A stretch of DNA of 42,874 nucleotides. Origin: Spirochaetaceae bacterium UBA6089 (lineage in GTDB: Bacteria; Spirochaetota; Spirochaetia; Treponematales; Rectinemataceae). Every line of letters starts with the position of its first letter. The first letter of the stretch is position 1. The stretch spans positions 1,819 through 44,692 of the forward strand of contig DIXD01000030.1 in assembly GCA_002435985.1 (NCBI GenBank). The letters run 5' to 3'. The notes under the pieces were generated by a model. The model was not told where the DNA came from. It did no database searches and saw nothing but the letters and a program-made list of their open reading frames with translations. The translations under genes and the position numbers were made by a program. Positions 23,320 to 31,077 of the stretch are shown here, in pieces.

Positions 23320-24332
23320 AGATGCTCCTTTTCCAGAATTTCCTTGACCTTGAAATCGAATTGGACCCCGAGGAATCGCCGTTGGAGGATATCGGCATAT
23401 TCGATCGAGCCCGGATCATCCGTCTCCAGAGGATGTATTTCCGCTATCCTGCCCTGCTCGACCCTGACTATCGCCCGCGCTTTCCCCTGCGAAACCGATA
23501 TCGAAAAGGGAGGGCTCTGGCCCAAAATCCAGTCGGGTGAGCCAAACTGCGCTCTAAAGGTATCAAAAGCCCTGCGCTCCATGCAGAAATCAAAATCCTG
23601 AAGTGCATCTTCAGGGTCCGAGAATGATGGCCTCTGCGAGAATGACGACCCCTGCGACGGACCTGCCTCATCCCAAAATCGTGCAAGATCGATCGTTTTC
23701 GGCGCCATACCCGAAAGGGAATCTGCCAGCCGTGCAACGACCTCGTCGACCGAAAGAGAGGGAACGAACCGGGTGAGATTGACTGGATTTCCCGGCACCG
23801 AGGCGATCGACAGGTCTTCGAATAACCGGATTCCCCCCAACGAGGCTCTCAAGGCCTGAAGGTCCGCGGACACAAGCAGGGTTCCATGATGCAGCACATT
23901 GCGCGTGCCGAAGCGCCTGGCGGTGCCGGAAATTTTGCCCTGCGCTTCACCGTCTCCCATCGCAACAAAAATCCCCCCTCTGTCGCCGGGACGGGCATAG
24001 ACGCCGAGTTTTGAAATGGCCTCGGCCATGAGCGAGAGCTCGTCTTCCTGCGAGTGAAGCGTTCGCGGCACAATTAACGCCCAATTCAAGTTGCCCGAAT
24101 CATGGTACACGGCCCCTCCCCCCGAAGAACGTCGATACACCGGTACCCTACACCGAGGAGACACCTCTCGCCAATAATTCTGATTACGGCCGATGATCAC
24201 CGAAGGAGGATTGACATAGAAAAGCAACATCTTTGTATTGCCTGTCCATGCATTGACCAGACATTCCTCAAAGGAAATGATGTCGAGCGGATTCTCAGCC
24301 ATCATCCAGTACGCTTGAGCGATCATCTGCAT
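23298..24332 (-). CDS. lplA: Lipoate-protein ligase A
   Basis: This enzyme activates free lipoate with ATP and attaches it to the lysine of E2. The 344-residue product has the signature RRSSGGGAVYHDSGNLNW at about 67-84 and the lysine-containing KISGTARRF that follows the family's K-x-S-G-x-A pattern. The C-terminal accessory domain is present (about 255-344). As first gene of the pyruvate dehydrogenase operon it matches its substrate pdhC. No lipA or lipB is in the window, in line with scavenging, though they may lie elsewhere. The ATG at 24332 has no visible ribosome site, and the second ATG is 6 bases on. A TATATT at 24344-24339 would make the message leaderless. Confidence 0.92.
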   Translation of the reverse strand: MQMIAQAYWMMAENPLDIISFEECLVNAWTGNTKMLLFYVNPPSVIIGRNQNYWREVSPRCRVPVYRRSSGGGAVYHDSGNLNWALIVPRTLHSQEDELSLMAEAISKLGVYARPGDRGGIFVAMGDGEAQGKISGTARRFGTRNVLHHGTLLVSADLQALRASLGGIRLFEDLSIASVPGNPVNLTRFVPSLSVDEVVARLADSLSGMAPKTIDLARFWDEAGPSQGSSFSQRPSFSDPEDALQDFDFCMERRAFDTFRAQFGSPDWILGQSPPFSISVSQGKARAIVRVEQGRIAEIHPLETDDPGSIEYADILQRRFLGVQFDFKVKEILEKEHLWTDMRY

Positions 24333-24338
24333 ATTCGA

Positions 24339-24376
24339 AATATATAAAAATATTTATTAAATACCAAAAATACCAA
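24339..24376 (-). promoter_or_regulatory. AT-rich promoter region of the lplA-pdh operon
   Basis: On the minus strand a direct repeat (TTGGTATTT twice, 9 bases apart) is followed by an AT-rich stretch. TTGGTA (24367-24362), 17 bases, then TATATT (24344-24339) is the best match; it would place the start almost at the lplA ATG. Another pairing with the upstream TTGGTA copy is possible. Confidence 0.4.
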
Positions 24377-24400
24377 AATCAGTCTAAGCGGCGCATGAAG

Positions 24401-24446
24401 AAAATAAAAGAGGGGCTGCCCTCTTTGCTCCGGGCGACCCCTCTTC
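24401..24446 (-). terminator. Rho-independent terminator of the lipoprotein gene
   Basis: On the minus strand AGAGGGG pairs with CCCCTCT, and an inner CGCCC/GGGC pair extends the stem. The hairpin is followed by TTTATTTT. It lies about 50 bases after the lipoprotein stop at 24498 and about 70 bases before the lplA start, so it also insulates the pyruvate dehydrogenase operon. Confidence 0.8.
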
Positions 24447-24497
24447 GGTGTAAGCGTACGCACGACTATCGTCGCGCGAATTTTTCACGTACTGGAC

Positions 24498-25097
24498 TTA
24501 CTGCGCGGTGAATCCTGCGGCTTCGAGCGTGGACTTGAGCTCATCGAGGCTGGACTTAACCGCATTGAGCTGATCTCTGGCGCCCGCATAATCCCCAGAA
24601 TCGTTCGCTGCCTTCGCAGCAGTGATGGCCTCGGCTGCAGCGGCAACCTTTGCGTTGATGTCTTTCACATTGAGCTTCGCCTTGGCGGCCTTCCTGGCAT
24701 CCTTCGAAGCAGCCTGAGCAAGAGCCTGTACATTGGCATACTCTGTATCGATATCGGTAATGAGCTGAGCGACTTCGCCCTTGACCTGATCCATATTGGT
24801 CACGGCTGCCTCTTTTGCCTTATTCGCTGCCTCGGCAAAAACCTTGATGAGCTCGTTCGCCTGCTCGTAAGACTTGCCTGAAGTCTTGGCATCCTGAGCG
24901 GCGAGTTCCGCATCGAGCGCAGCCTTGGCATCCAGAGCAGCCTTGAACTCAGCAGGAGCATACACATCGGCCTTGGCGTTCTGGGCATCGGCAAATGCAG
25001 CATTGGCCGCATCGAGGTCTTCTTGAGCAAGCTTTGGCGCGCAGGAGAACAGCAACAGCGCGACAAGCGCGACACCGATTACCTTTACCAGCTTCAT
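24498..25097 (-). CDS. Alanine-rich helical lipoprotein
   Basis: This membrane-anchored lipoprotein has 199 residues. The signal MKLVKVIGVALVALLLFSC puts the lipidated cysteine at 19. The mature part is almost entirely Ala/Lys/Asp/Glu/Gln-rich helix with heptad-like spacing and repeated ALDAKAALDAE-type runs. It resembles small abundant lipoproteins seen in treponemes and DUF4398-like proteins, perhaps spanning or spacing the periplasm; no enzyme motif is present. The start at 25097 has GGAGGG. A longer frame to 25205 would begin upstream of the promoter's transcription start and is rejected. It has its own strong promoter and terminator, so it is likely monocistronic and well expressed. Confidence 0.85.
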   Translation of the reverse strand: MKLVKVIGVALVALLLFSCAPKLAQEDLDAANAAFADAQNAKADVYAPAEFKAALDAKAALDAELAAQDAKTSGKSYEQANELIKVFAEAANKAKEAAVTNMDQVKGEVAQLITDIDTEYANVQALAQAASKDARKAAKAKLNVKDINAKVAAAAEAITAAKAANDSGDYAGARDQLNAVKSSLDELKSTLEAAGFTAQ

Positions 25098-25135
25098 ACA
25101 ACCCTCCAAAAAAAATGGACACGAAGCGCAGAGCT

Positions 25136-25154
25136 GGCGCTCCATCGAAGCGCC
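25136..25154 (-). other. Hairpin in the lipoprotein 5' leader
   Basis: GGCGCT and AGCGCC form a 6-bp perfect stem around a 7-base loop, about 40 bases upstream of the lipoprotein start and inside its predicted leader. It may stabilise the message. Confidence 0.45.
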
Positions 25155-25176
25155 GCATCTGTTTTTTCTTGCGAAG

Positions 25177-25205
25177 AATATACCTTTTTCAACAATATAT
25201 GTCAA
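25177..25205 (-). promoter_or_regulatory. Strong sigma-70 promoter of the lipoprotein gene
   Basis: The minus strand has a perfect TTGACA (25205-25200), a 17-base spacer and TATATT (25182-25177), set in an AT-rich stretch. The predicted leader is about 73 bases long. The rest of 25206-25348 is AT-rich and then ordinary sequence without a gene that I can support. Confidence 0.85.
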
Positions 25206-25348
25206 GATATGCGAAATATTGGCAATTTTTCATATTTTATTACAAAATAAAGCAATATTGGAAAAAAGGATGTCGGGGGTAAGAATTGGAAGCCTTCGAA
25301 GGCGACAAAGCCGTCTATGCGGATATCGCCATCGAGAGGACTCAGCAC

Positions 25349-27040
25349 TCACCAACAGGCAATAGAGGAATCGGTACGTCCTTCTGAGCCGCCGATGAGC
25401 GTGCCATTCGGCAAACGGAGAATAATCTGACCTCGCCCAAATGGTGTGCTATCCTCGCTGACTTCGATGTCGTGACCGCGGCCGGCGAGCGCCGTAAGTA
25501 TATCCGCACGAAAACCGCGCTCCACGAGAAATTTCAAGCCTCCCACCCACTGCCATCGGGGCGCATCGAGGGCTTGTTGCGGATTGAGGCCGAAATCGAT
25601 GAGGTTCATCACCACTTGCACATGCCCCTGCGGCTGCATATACCCACCCATCACGCCGAATGGACCAAGCGCGCGGCCATCCTGCAACAAAAAACCGGGG
25701 ATGATGGTGTGGTAGGTCTTCTTTCGAGGTGCAAGGCAATTGGGGTGGAGAGGGTCGAGCGAAAAATCTGCGCCACGATTTTGAAGGCTAATGCCGGTAC
25801 CACGGACGACGATTCCGGAACCAAAGCCCATGTAGTTGCTCTGAATGTAGGAAACCATATTCCCCTGTGCATCGGCAGTACAGAGATATACCGTCCCCGA
25901 AGAGGGTGGCGTTCGAGGAGAATAGAGTTTTGCGTGGCCCAAAACATCGATTTCCTGCGCTCGAAGCGTGCCATAATCGGCCTGCAGAAAATCGCGATAA
26001 GAACAACACATCGAGGCAGGGTCGGTCACATACGCCAATCCGTCGGCAAACGCAAGTTTCATTGCTTCCCATTGGAGATGATAGGCTTGCGCAGATTCGC
26101 GCTCTTTGAGATCGAACTTGTTGAGAATATTGAGCGCCATCAGAGCGACGATCCCCTGACCATTCGGAGGAATTTCGGCCACGGTATAGCCTCGATAGTC
26201 TATGCTGATGGGCTCGACCCAGGATGCTCGATAGGTTTCGAAGTCTTCTTTAGAGAAGAAACCGCCAAAGGCATCGCTGTCCTCGACGATGCGCGAAGCA
26301 AGCTCTCCACGATAGAAGGCCTCAGCGTTCGATGTACCGATGAGCTTGAGCGTGTCTGCATGGTCCGGAAAGTGCACGATCTCCCCGGCCTCTGGAGCGT
26401 GTCCTTCTGGAGCAAAGACGCGGAACCACTCTTCGAATTCCGGAGCGGAATACAAAGTACGATATTTTTCGAAGGCTCGTTTCCACATGCGAGCAAGGTT
26501 GGCGGAAACGGGGTAGCCTTCTTGTGCGTACTTGACCGCAGGCTTCACCACCTCAGCGAGCGAAAGCGCTCCGAAGCGGGTAACGAGTTCGGCCCACGCG
26601 CTCGGCGCGCCAGGCACCGTGGTGGGAATCCAGCCGAACATCGGCATAGAGGCGTTCGGTGTTTCTCGAAGCCCGGCTTGAGCGCCGATTGAAGGACGAG
26701 AGCTCTGTGTGGCGTTGTGGTATCCAGCGCCTACTTTGAGCACTTTTTCGATCGATATGTTTGCAGGGGCCCATCCGCTCGCGTTAAGCCCATAGAGCTT
26801 TTGCTCGCGCTCGATCCAGACAAGCGCAAAGGCATCGCTTCCGATCCCGTTCGACGTGGGTTCCACGACCGTGAGTGCAGCTGCCGCGGCAACCGCTGCA
26901 TCCACGGCATTTCCCCCTTTTTGCAAGATTGAGAGGCCTGCTGCCGAAGCCTGTGGCGAAGAACTCGCAACCATGCCGTTTCGCGCATACACCGGATAAC
27001 GCATCGATGGATAAGGCAAATAGCTAGGATCGAAATGCAT
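25349..27040 (-). CDS. Gamma-glutamyltransferase family protein
   Basis: This is an Ntn-hydrolase of the gamma-glutamyltranspeptidase family, 563 residues. The N-terminal part reads MVASSSPQASAAGLSILQKGGNAVDAAVAA in pieces, followed by EPTSNGIGSDAF, all typical. The self-cleavage and nucleophile threonine is probably T383 in SSGTVYLCTAD, followed by GNMVSYIQSN; classical enzymes have TTH at this place. The context resembles the YwrD-like branch. There is no signal peptide, so unlike secreted Ggt it should be cytoplasmic. The start at 27040 follows GAGGGG. It stands alone and is divergent from the flavoprotein gene. The actual substrate may not be glutathione. Confidence 0.88.
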   Translation of the reverse strand: MHFDPSYLPYPSMRYPVYARNGMVASSSPQASAAGLSILQKGGNAVDAAVAAAAALTVVEPTSNGIGSDAFALVWIEREQKLYGLNASGWAPANISIEKVLKVGAGYHNATQSSRPSIGAQAGLRETPNASMPMFGWIPTTVPGAPSAWAELVTRFGALSLAEVVKPAVKYAQEGYPVSANLARMWKRAFEKYRTLYSAPEFEEWFRVFAPEGHAPEAGEIVHFPDHADTLKLIGTSNAEAFYRGELASRIVEDSDAFGGFFSKEDFETYRASWVEPISIDYRGYTVAEIPPNGQGIVALMALNILNKFDLKERESAQAYHLQWEAMKLAFADGLAYVTDPASMCCSYRDFLQADYGTLRAQEIDVLGHAKLYSPRTPPSSGTVYLCTADAQGNMVSYIQSNYMGFGSGIVVRGTGISLQNRGADFSLDPLHPNCLAPRKKTYHTIIPGFLLQDGRALGPFGVMGGYMQPQGHVQVVMNLIDFGLNPQQALDAPRWQWVGGLKFLVERGFRADILTALAGRGHDIEVSEDSTPFGRGQIILRLPNGTLIGGSEGRTDSSIACW

Positions 27041-27279
27041 ATTCCCCTCGAATATGTAAGCATACGCCGATCGCAGCAGGTATGAAAGGGGCAGACAAAA
27101 GGTAGAGCTTCGGCGCTGGGTACTTCGCCCTCAGTGGAAGTCATTCGTAATATTGAAATATATTCAAATACATATATATATAAAATATATAGATAAAAAC
27201 ATATTGACAAAAATAAAAAATAGGAAGAAAATAAATATGGCGTATGCTAATTATGAGAATCTCTTTAAGAGGTGTTTCA
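27041..27279. other. AT-rich divergent intergenic region
   Basis: The part from about 27150 to 27245 is almost pure A/T with (TA)n-like runs. It contains a perfect -35 (TTGACA, 27204-27209) pointing at the flavoprotein gene; the -10 is not clear (AAAATA at 27228-27233 is the best, 18 bases on). I see no gene here. Confidence 0.5.
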
Positions 27280-28626
27280 ATGAAAAAAACCGATGTATTG
27301 GTGATTGGTGGAAGTGCCACCGGTCTTGTCGCAGCAACGACAGCCAAATCGAATTATCCCGACAAATCCGTTACCGTGATCAGAAAAGAAAAAAAAGTCA
27401 TGATCCCTTGCGGAATTCCTTATATCTTTGGCACAGTTGGATCCAGCGACAACAACATTCTTTCCGATGAAGGCCTTGTGAAACTCGGCGTGGAAATCAT
27501 CGTCGACGAAGTAACAGACATAGATGGTAAAACCAAAGTATGCAAGACACAGAATGGCCTTGAAATCGGATATGACAAGCTTATCCTCGGCACCGGTTCC
27601 ATGCCTTCAATTCCTCGGTGGCTTAAAGGCACAGGTCTTCAGAATGTATTTACCATTCCTAAAAATAAAGAATATCTAGATAAGCTTCATGAAACCCTCA
27701 ACGGTCTTACAAAAGTTATCGTAGTGGGAGCTGGTTTTATCGGTGTCGAGATCTCCGATGAATTAAACAAGGCAGGGAAAGATGTAACGCTTGTCGAGAT
27801 TCTTCCCCATGTGTTGGGTGCAACTTTTGATGACGAATTCGCCATAGAAGCCGAAGCCCTTCTCGCTCAGCGCGGTGTGAAGATCAAGACCAATATCGGG
27901 ATCGAAGAAATACTTGGCGACACAAAAGTAACCCATGTCAAATTGAATAATGGCGAAGTGCTTGATGCTGAAGCCGTTATTCTCTCTCTGGGCTATCTGC
28001 CAAATTCCGAGATTGCGAAAAAGATGGGTCTTGAATTGAACGCTTTTGGATTTATCAAAGCGGATCAATATCGTCGCACGAGTATGCCGGATGTGTTTGC
28101 GGCAGGTGACTGTGCAGAAAAAATCGATTTTTCAACTGGCAAAATCAGCAAGGTAATGCTCGCGTCAACCGCCTGTACTGAGGCGAGAATCGCAGGACTG
28201 AATTTGTACGATTTGAATACATTCGCTACTTTTAGAGGCACGATCGGTATTTATTCAACCTGTATCGGAGAGACTGCCTTTGGCGTTGCCGGTTTGATTG
28301 AAAAAACAGCAGCACAGGAAGGATTCAAGATCGTCATTGGATCGTTTACAGGCGTTGATAGGCACCCTGGAAAAATCCCCGATGCTCACAAAGAAACCGT
28401 CAAATTAATCGTCTCCAGACATTCAGGAGTTCTTCTTGGCGGAGAGGTCATGGGCGGCAAGGGTGTTGGACAGCTCATCAATGCCATTGGTATTGCGGTA
28501 CAGAATCACATGACGATCAACGACCTGCTTATGATGCAGATGGGAACTCAGCCTTTGCTCACTGCTTCACCGGCGGGGATGCCCCTCATCAAGGCCGCTG
28601 AATCTGTCGCGAAAGCTCTCAGATAA
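27280..28626 (+). CDS. CoA-disulfide reductase/NADH oxidase-like flavoprotein
   Basis: This FAD-dependent pyridine nucleotide-disulfide oxidoreductase has 448 residues. The FAD fingerprint GGSATGLVAA is at 10-19, and a single redox cysteine, C44, is in IPCGIPY, the position used by CoA-disulfide reductase and NADH oxidase/peroxidase. The NAD fingerprint is VGAGFIGVEIS, the second FAD site is VFAAGDCAE, and the dimer domain is at the C-terminus. It may detoxify oxygen or reduce CoA or other disulfides or polysulfide. The start at 27280 follows AAGAGG. Third codon positions are clearly richer in A/T than in neighbouring genes, and both flanks are odd, which suggests recent acquisition. Confidence 0.9.
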   Translation: MKKTDVLVIGGSATGLVAATTAKSNYPDKSVTVIRKEKKVMIPCGIPYIFGTVGSSDNNILSDEGLVKLGVEIIVDEVTDIDGKTKVCKTQNGLEIGYDKLILGTGSMPSIPRWLKGTGLQNVFTIPKNKEYLDKLHETLNGLTKVIVVGAGFIGVEISDELNKAGKDVTLVEILPHVLGATFDDEFAIEAEALLAQRGVKIKTNIGIEEILGDTKVTHVKLNNGEVLDAEAVILSLGYLPNSEIAKKMGLELNAFGFIKADQYRRTSMPDVFAAGDCAEKIDFSTGKISKVMLASTACTEARIAGLNLYDLNTFATFRGTIGIYSTCIGETAFGVAGLIEKTAAQEGFKIVIGSFTGVDRHPGKIPDAHKETVKLIVSRHSGVLLGGEVMGGKGVGQLINAIGIAVQNHMTINDLLMMQMGTQPLLTASPAGMPLIKAAESVAKALR

Positions 28627-28643
28627 CACGCGATCGTCAAAAA

Positions 28644-28674
28644 CACTTTCAAAAGTGACCAACTTTTGAAAGTG
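28644..28674. repeat. Perfect 13-bp inverted repeat after the flavoprotein gene
   Basis: CACTTTCAAAAGT and ACTTTTGAAAGTG flank a 5-base loop. No T tract follows directly, so it is not a classical terminator. The left arm with its following bases (CTTTCAAAAGTGACCAA) recurs with 15 of 17 matches at 42423-42439. Confidence 0.8.
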
Positions 28675-28689
28675 GCTCGGCTTTTCACA

Positions 28690-28714
28690 TCGGCTTTTCA
28701 CACATGAAAGCCGA
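28690..28714. repeat. Hairpin with flanking direct repeat
   Basis: TCGGCTTTTCA pairs with TGAAAGCCGA (one bulged T) around a short loop. CGGCTTTTCACA also occurs twice in a row, near 28678 and 28691. Confidence 0.6.
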
Positions 28715-28737
28715 CGTGGGTATACATAGGGCTGTTT

Positions 28738-28764
28738 GGTTAGAACCTATTGCAGGTTCTAACC
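28738..28764. repeat. Perfect 11-bp inverted repeat before the methyltransferase stop
   Basis: GGTTAGAACCT and AGGTTCTAACC flank the loop ATTGC. It lies 12 bases beyond the 3' end of the minus-strand methyltransferase gene and may mark its transcript end, although no T run follows on either strand. Confidence 0.7.
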
Positions 28765-28775
28765 TGCAGTCGAAT

Positions 28776-29402
28776 TTAGACCTTTGCGGAGACGACCACA
28801 AAACCACCTTCAGAGTAGCCTTTTTTATATGGTTGCACGTGGTGTATGGCATCCAACGGTCCGAACACGGTCTGTGTAATCGTCTCGACCTCGAGACCTT
28901 CGGCTTTCAGCATTTGGAGAATATCGTCAACTGAATAAAAGGTCGCGTCTTTATAGAAAACATTTTGTTCCTTAAAGGCCTCATACTGCGCTCCCAGGGG
29001 ACTTGCGCGATCAACAAAGGCAAGGACAAGAAGCCCACCTTTACGCACGACTCTCCGCATCTCGCGGATCGCCTTGCGGGGATCATCGACAAAGCAAATC
29101 GTCGTCACCATCAACCCGAAATCAAAGAAAGCATCGTGATAGGGCAGTTCTTCCGCTACACCACGGCAGACATGGATTCCTCGTTTCGCCGCAAGCTCCG
29201 CCATATGCGCCGATGGCTCCACACCATCCGCAATTCCCAATTTTTCCGCGAACAATCCTGTGCCGACACCTATTTCCACTCCTCGTCCTTTTGGCAAGGC
29301 GTCTCGAATCGCCAAGAGCTCAGACTCGAACACAAATCGATTCCGCACGAACCAGTCTTCGTATCGATCTCTATGCATGTCGAACGATCGTGTACGTGGC
29401 AT
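28776..29402 (-). CDS. Class I SAM-dependent methyltransferase
   Basis: This small-molecule type methyltransferase has 208 residues. Motif I is GVEIGVGTGLFAEKLG, the acidic end of strand 2 is VEPSAHM, motif II is FFDFGLMVTTICFVDDP and motif III is RVVRKGGLLVLAFVD, as in the UbiE/Methyltransf_11 group. The C-terminal cap is short and gives no hint of substrate. The start at 29402 has AGGAGGAG at ideal spacing, so the longer frame to 29435 is not needed. It lies after the terminator of the initiator tRNA and is probably transcribed separately. Confidence 0.87.
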   Translation of the reverse strand: MPRTRSFDMHRDRYEDWFVRNRFVFESELLAIRDALPKGRGVEIGVGTGLFAEKLGIADGVEPSAHMAELAAKRGIHVCRGVAEELPYHDAFFDFGLMVTTICFVDDPRKAIREMRRVVRKGGLLVLAFVDRASPLGAQYEAFKEQNVFYKDATFYSVDDILQMLKAEGLEVETITQTVFGPLDAIHHVQPYKKGYSEGGFVVVSAKV

Positions 29403-29490
29403 AGCGGCTCCTCCTATAAAACCAGCCTCCTGCAACAGGAAACAAGGAAACGAATTCTATCGAAAAAATGCTCCCTTAAGGAATTCTATC

Positions 29491-29516
29491 AAAAAAGGCT
29501 CCCTTGCGGGAGCCTT
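29491..29516 (-). terminator. Rho-independent terminator of the initiator tRNA
   Basis: AAGGCTCCC-GCAA-GGGAGCC followed by TTTTTT on the minus strand, starting 9 bases after the tRNA 3' end. The distal half (GAATTCTATC..CTCCCTT) is duplicated in tandem at 29452-29478 and 29481-29505. Confidence 0.9.
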
Positions 29517-29524
29517 GTATACTA

Positions 29525-29597
29525 TAGCAGGGGGAGGACTCGAACCTCCGACCTCCGGGTTATGAGCCCGACGAGCTGCCAACTGCTCTACCCTGCG
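29525..29597 (-). tRNA. Initiator tRNA-fMet (anticodon CAT)
   Basis: The 73-base cloverleaf folds fully. The acceptor starts CGCAGGG and ends CCCTGCT with discriminator A. The D stem is GAGC/GCTC, the anticodon loop CTCATAA and the T arm GGAGG-TTCGAGT-CCTCC. Three features mark it as the initiator: the unpaired C1-U72 end, the three consecutive G-C pairs in the anticodon stem (GGG/CCC) and the A11-U24 pair. CCA is not encoded. Confidence 0.95.
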
Positions 29598-29608
29598 GCG
29601 CGGAAATA

Positions 29609-29637
29609 AACTTACAAAAAATCACAATAAATGTCAA
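29609..29637 (-). promoter_or_regulatory. Promoter of the initiator tRNA, inside the helicase stop
   Basis: The minus strand has a perfect TTGACA (29637-29632), a 17-base spacer and a poor -10 (TAAGTT, 29614-29609) about 11 bases before the tRNA. The TGA within TTGACA is the helicase stop codon. Confidence 0.55.
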
Positions 29638-30905
29638 GGGATGGAAATATATTCCTTTGGCTGCCTGTCTGGTGTGTGGCGCACTGCATTTCTGGACCTA
29701 CTATAGGCCGATTTGTGGGTGGCATTGTGCTTGGGTAGTGGTGCACGGATCACCTTTTTCCCTTCATCCAGCAAAGGCACTGTGGTACTACTAAGGAGAG
29801 GAACAACTTTTCGTTCGATTTGCCCACCCACTAGGCGCTCGATAGTCTTAAGCATCGAGCGGTCCTCGGGAGTTGCAAGCGTCAGTGCGGTGCCGCTGTG
29901 CATCATGCGGCCGGTACGACCTATGCGGTGTGTGTAGGCCTCGGGGGAGTCCGGCATGTCGAAGTTGATGACATGGGAAATGCCGCTGATATCGATGCCT
30001 CGTGCTGCAATATCGGTAGCGACCATGATGCGCACGTTGCCGCTGCGGAATTTCTGCATGGTCTTGTCCCGCTGTGCCTGTGAAAGGTTGCCGTGGAGCG
30101 ATGCTGCGAGGTGACCTTCTTCGGAAAGATGGACGGCGAGTCTTTGGGCGCGATGCTTTGTCCGCACGAAAATGAGCGCCTGGCCGGTCGCGGTATTCTG
30201 CAGGATTTCGGAGAGAAGTGCATATTTGTCGACCTGTAGGACGGGGTAGACGATGTGGTTGACGGTCTCGACGGGATGAGAGTTGCTGATTTCGACTCGC
30301 GCCGGTTCTTTCTGGAATTCGCGGGCAAGGCTCCGTATCTCCGCCGGAAGAGTTGCAGAGAACATAAGCGTCTGATGATGTGCGGGGAGCGATCCGATGA
30401 TCCTCTTGATCGAAGGGAGAAAGCCCATATCGAACATCTGGTCCGCCTCGTCGAGCACGAGTATCTCTATGTCTTTAAGAGTAATCGCGTGCTGTCCCAT
30501 AAGGTCGAGGAGCCGTCCCGGGCATGCGACAATAATTTCCGGCATGTCGCGCTTCAGGGAACGGATTTGTGCGGAGACGGAGACGCCTCCGTAGATCGAA
30601 AGCGCAAAAAGGCCTGTCTCTTTGCCAAGAGCTTCGAAGGCCTTGCGCGTCTGTTCGGCGAGTTCTCGGGTAGGAGACAGAATAAGTGCTCGTGCGATGC
30701 AGCGTTTCCCGGACAAGAGCCGCTGGAGAATGGGCAATGCAAACGCCGCGGTCTTCCCTGTCCCTGTCTGTGCAAGGCCAAGCAGATCTTTTCCTTCAAG
30801 AATCGGGCTTATTGCCTGGGCTTGGATGGGGGTCGGCTCTATATAGCCGGCATGCTCGATGGCATCCATGATAGAGCTGTCGAATGAGAATGAGGAAAAA
30901 TTCAA
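29634..30905 (-). CDS. DEAD-box RNA helicase, RhlE-like
   Basis: This ATP-dependent RNA helicase acts in rRNA or mRNA remodelling and cold adaptation in relatives. It has the Q motif (EPTPIQAQAI), Walker A (AQTGTGKT), PTRELAEQ, LDEAD, SAT, the C-lobe RGIDISG and HRIGRTGR, and a basic tail of about 50 residues. No ATG lies at a sensible place. The TTG at 30905 has AAAGGA 6 bases upstream and gives the usual short N-terminus (423 residues); a TTG at 30950 is the alternative. The 172-base gap upstream holds no gene that I can support. There is no terminator before the tRNA gene, so read-through into it is possible. Confidence 0.92.
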   Translation of the reverse strand: MNFSSFSFDSSIMDAIEHAGYIEPTPIQAQAISPILEGKDLLGLAQTGTGKTAAFALPILQRLLSGKRCIARALILSPTRELAEQTRKAFEALGKETGLFALSIYGGVSVSAQIRSLKRDMPEIIVACPGRLLDLMGQHAITLKDIEILVLDEADQMFDMGFLPSIKRIIGSLPAHHQTLMFSATLPAEIRSLAREFQKEPARVEISNSHPVETVNHIVYPVLQVDKYALLSEILQNTATGQALIFVRTKHRAQRLAVHLSEEGHLAASLHGNLSQAQRDKTMQKFRSGNVRIMVATDIAARGIDISGISHVINFDMPDSPEAYTHRIGRTGRMMHSGTALTLATPEDRSMLKTIERLVGGQIERKVVPLLSSTTVPLLDEGKKVIRAPLPKHNATHKSAYSRSRNAVRHTPDRQPKEYISIP

Positions 30906-31077
30906 AAGAATTCCTTTATAGTATTGTTGAAAGGCATGAATCCTTATCAATCAAAGTCATAGGTCATTTAGAATGGCCGAATAGATGTTCGGAACGATGG
31001 CGCTCGACCGGTTCAGCCGATTCATGTAGCGCAGATCGACGAATTTTCTATAGTGTATGCGAAAACAGAAGGAAAGT

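Noticed and set aside
25472..26692. Plus-strand open frame of about 406 codons opposite the gamma-glutamyltransferase gene
   Set aside because: The minus-strand frame has clear family motifs along its whole length; the plus-strand translation looks random and is arginine-rich in the usual shadow manner.
27041..27279. Insertion-sequence end or small gene in the AT-rich gap
   Set aside because: No terminal inverted repeats, target duplication or transposase remnant could be found, and the short frames are low-complexity.
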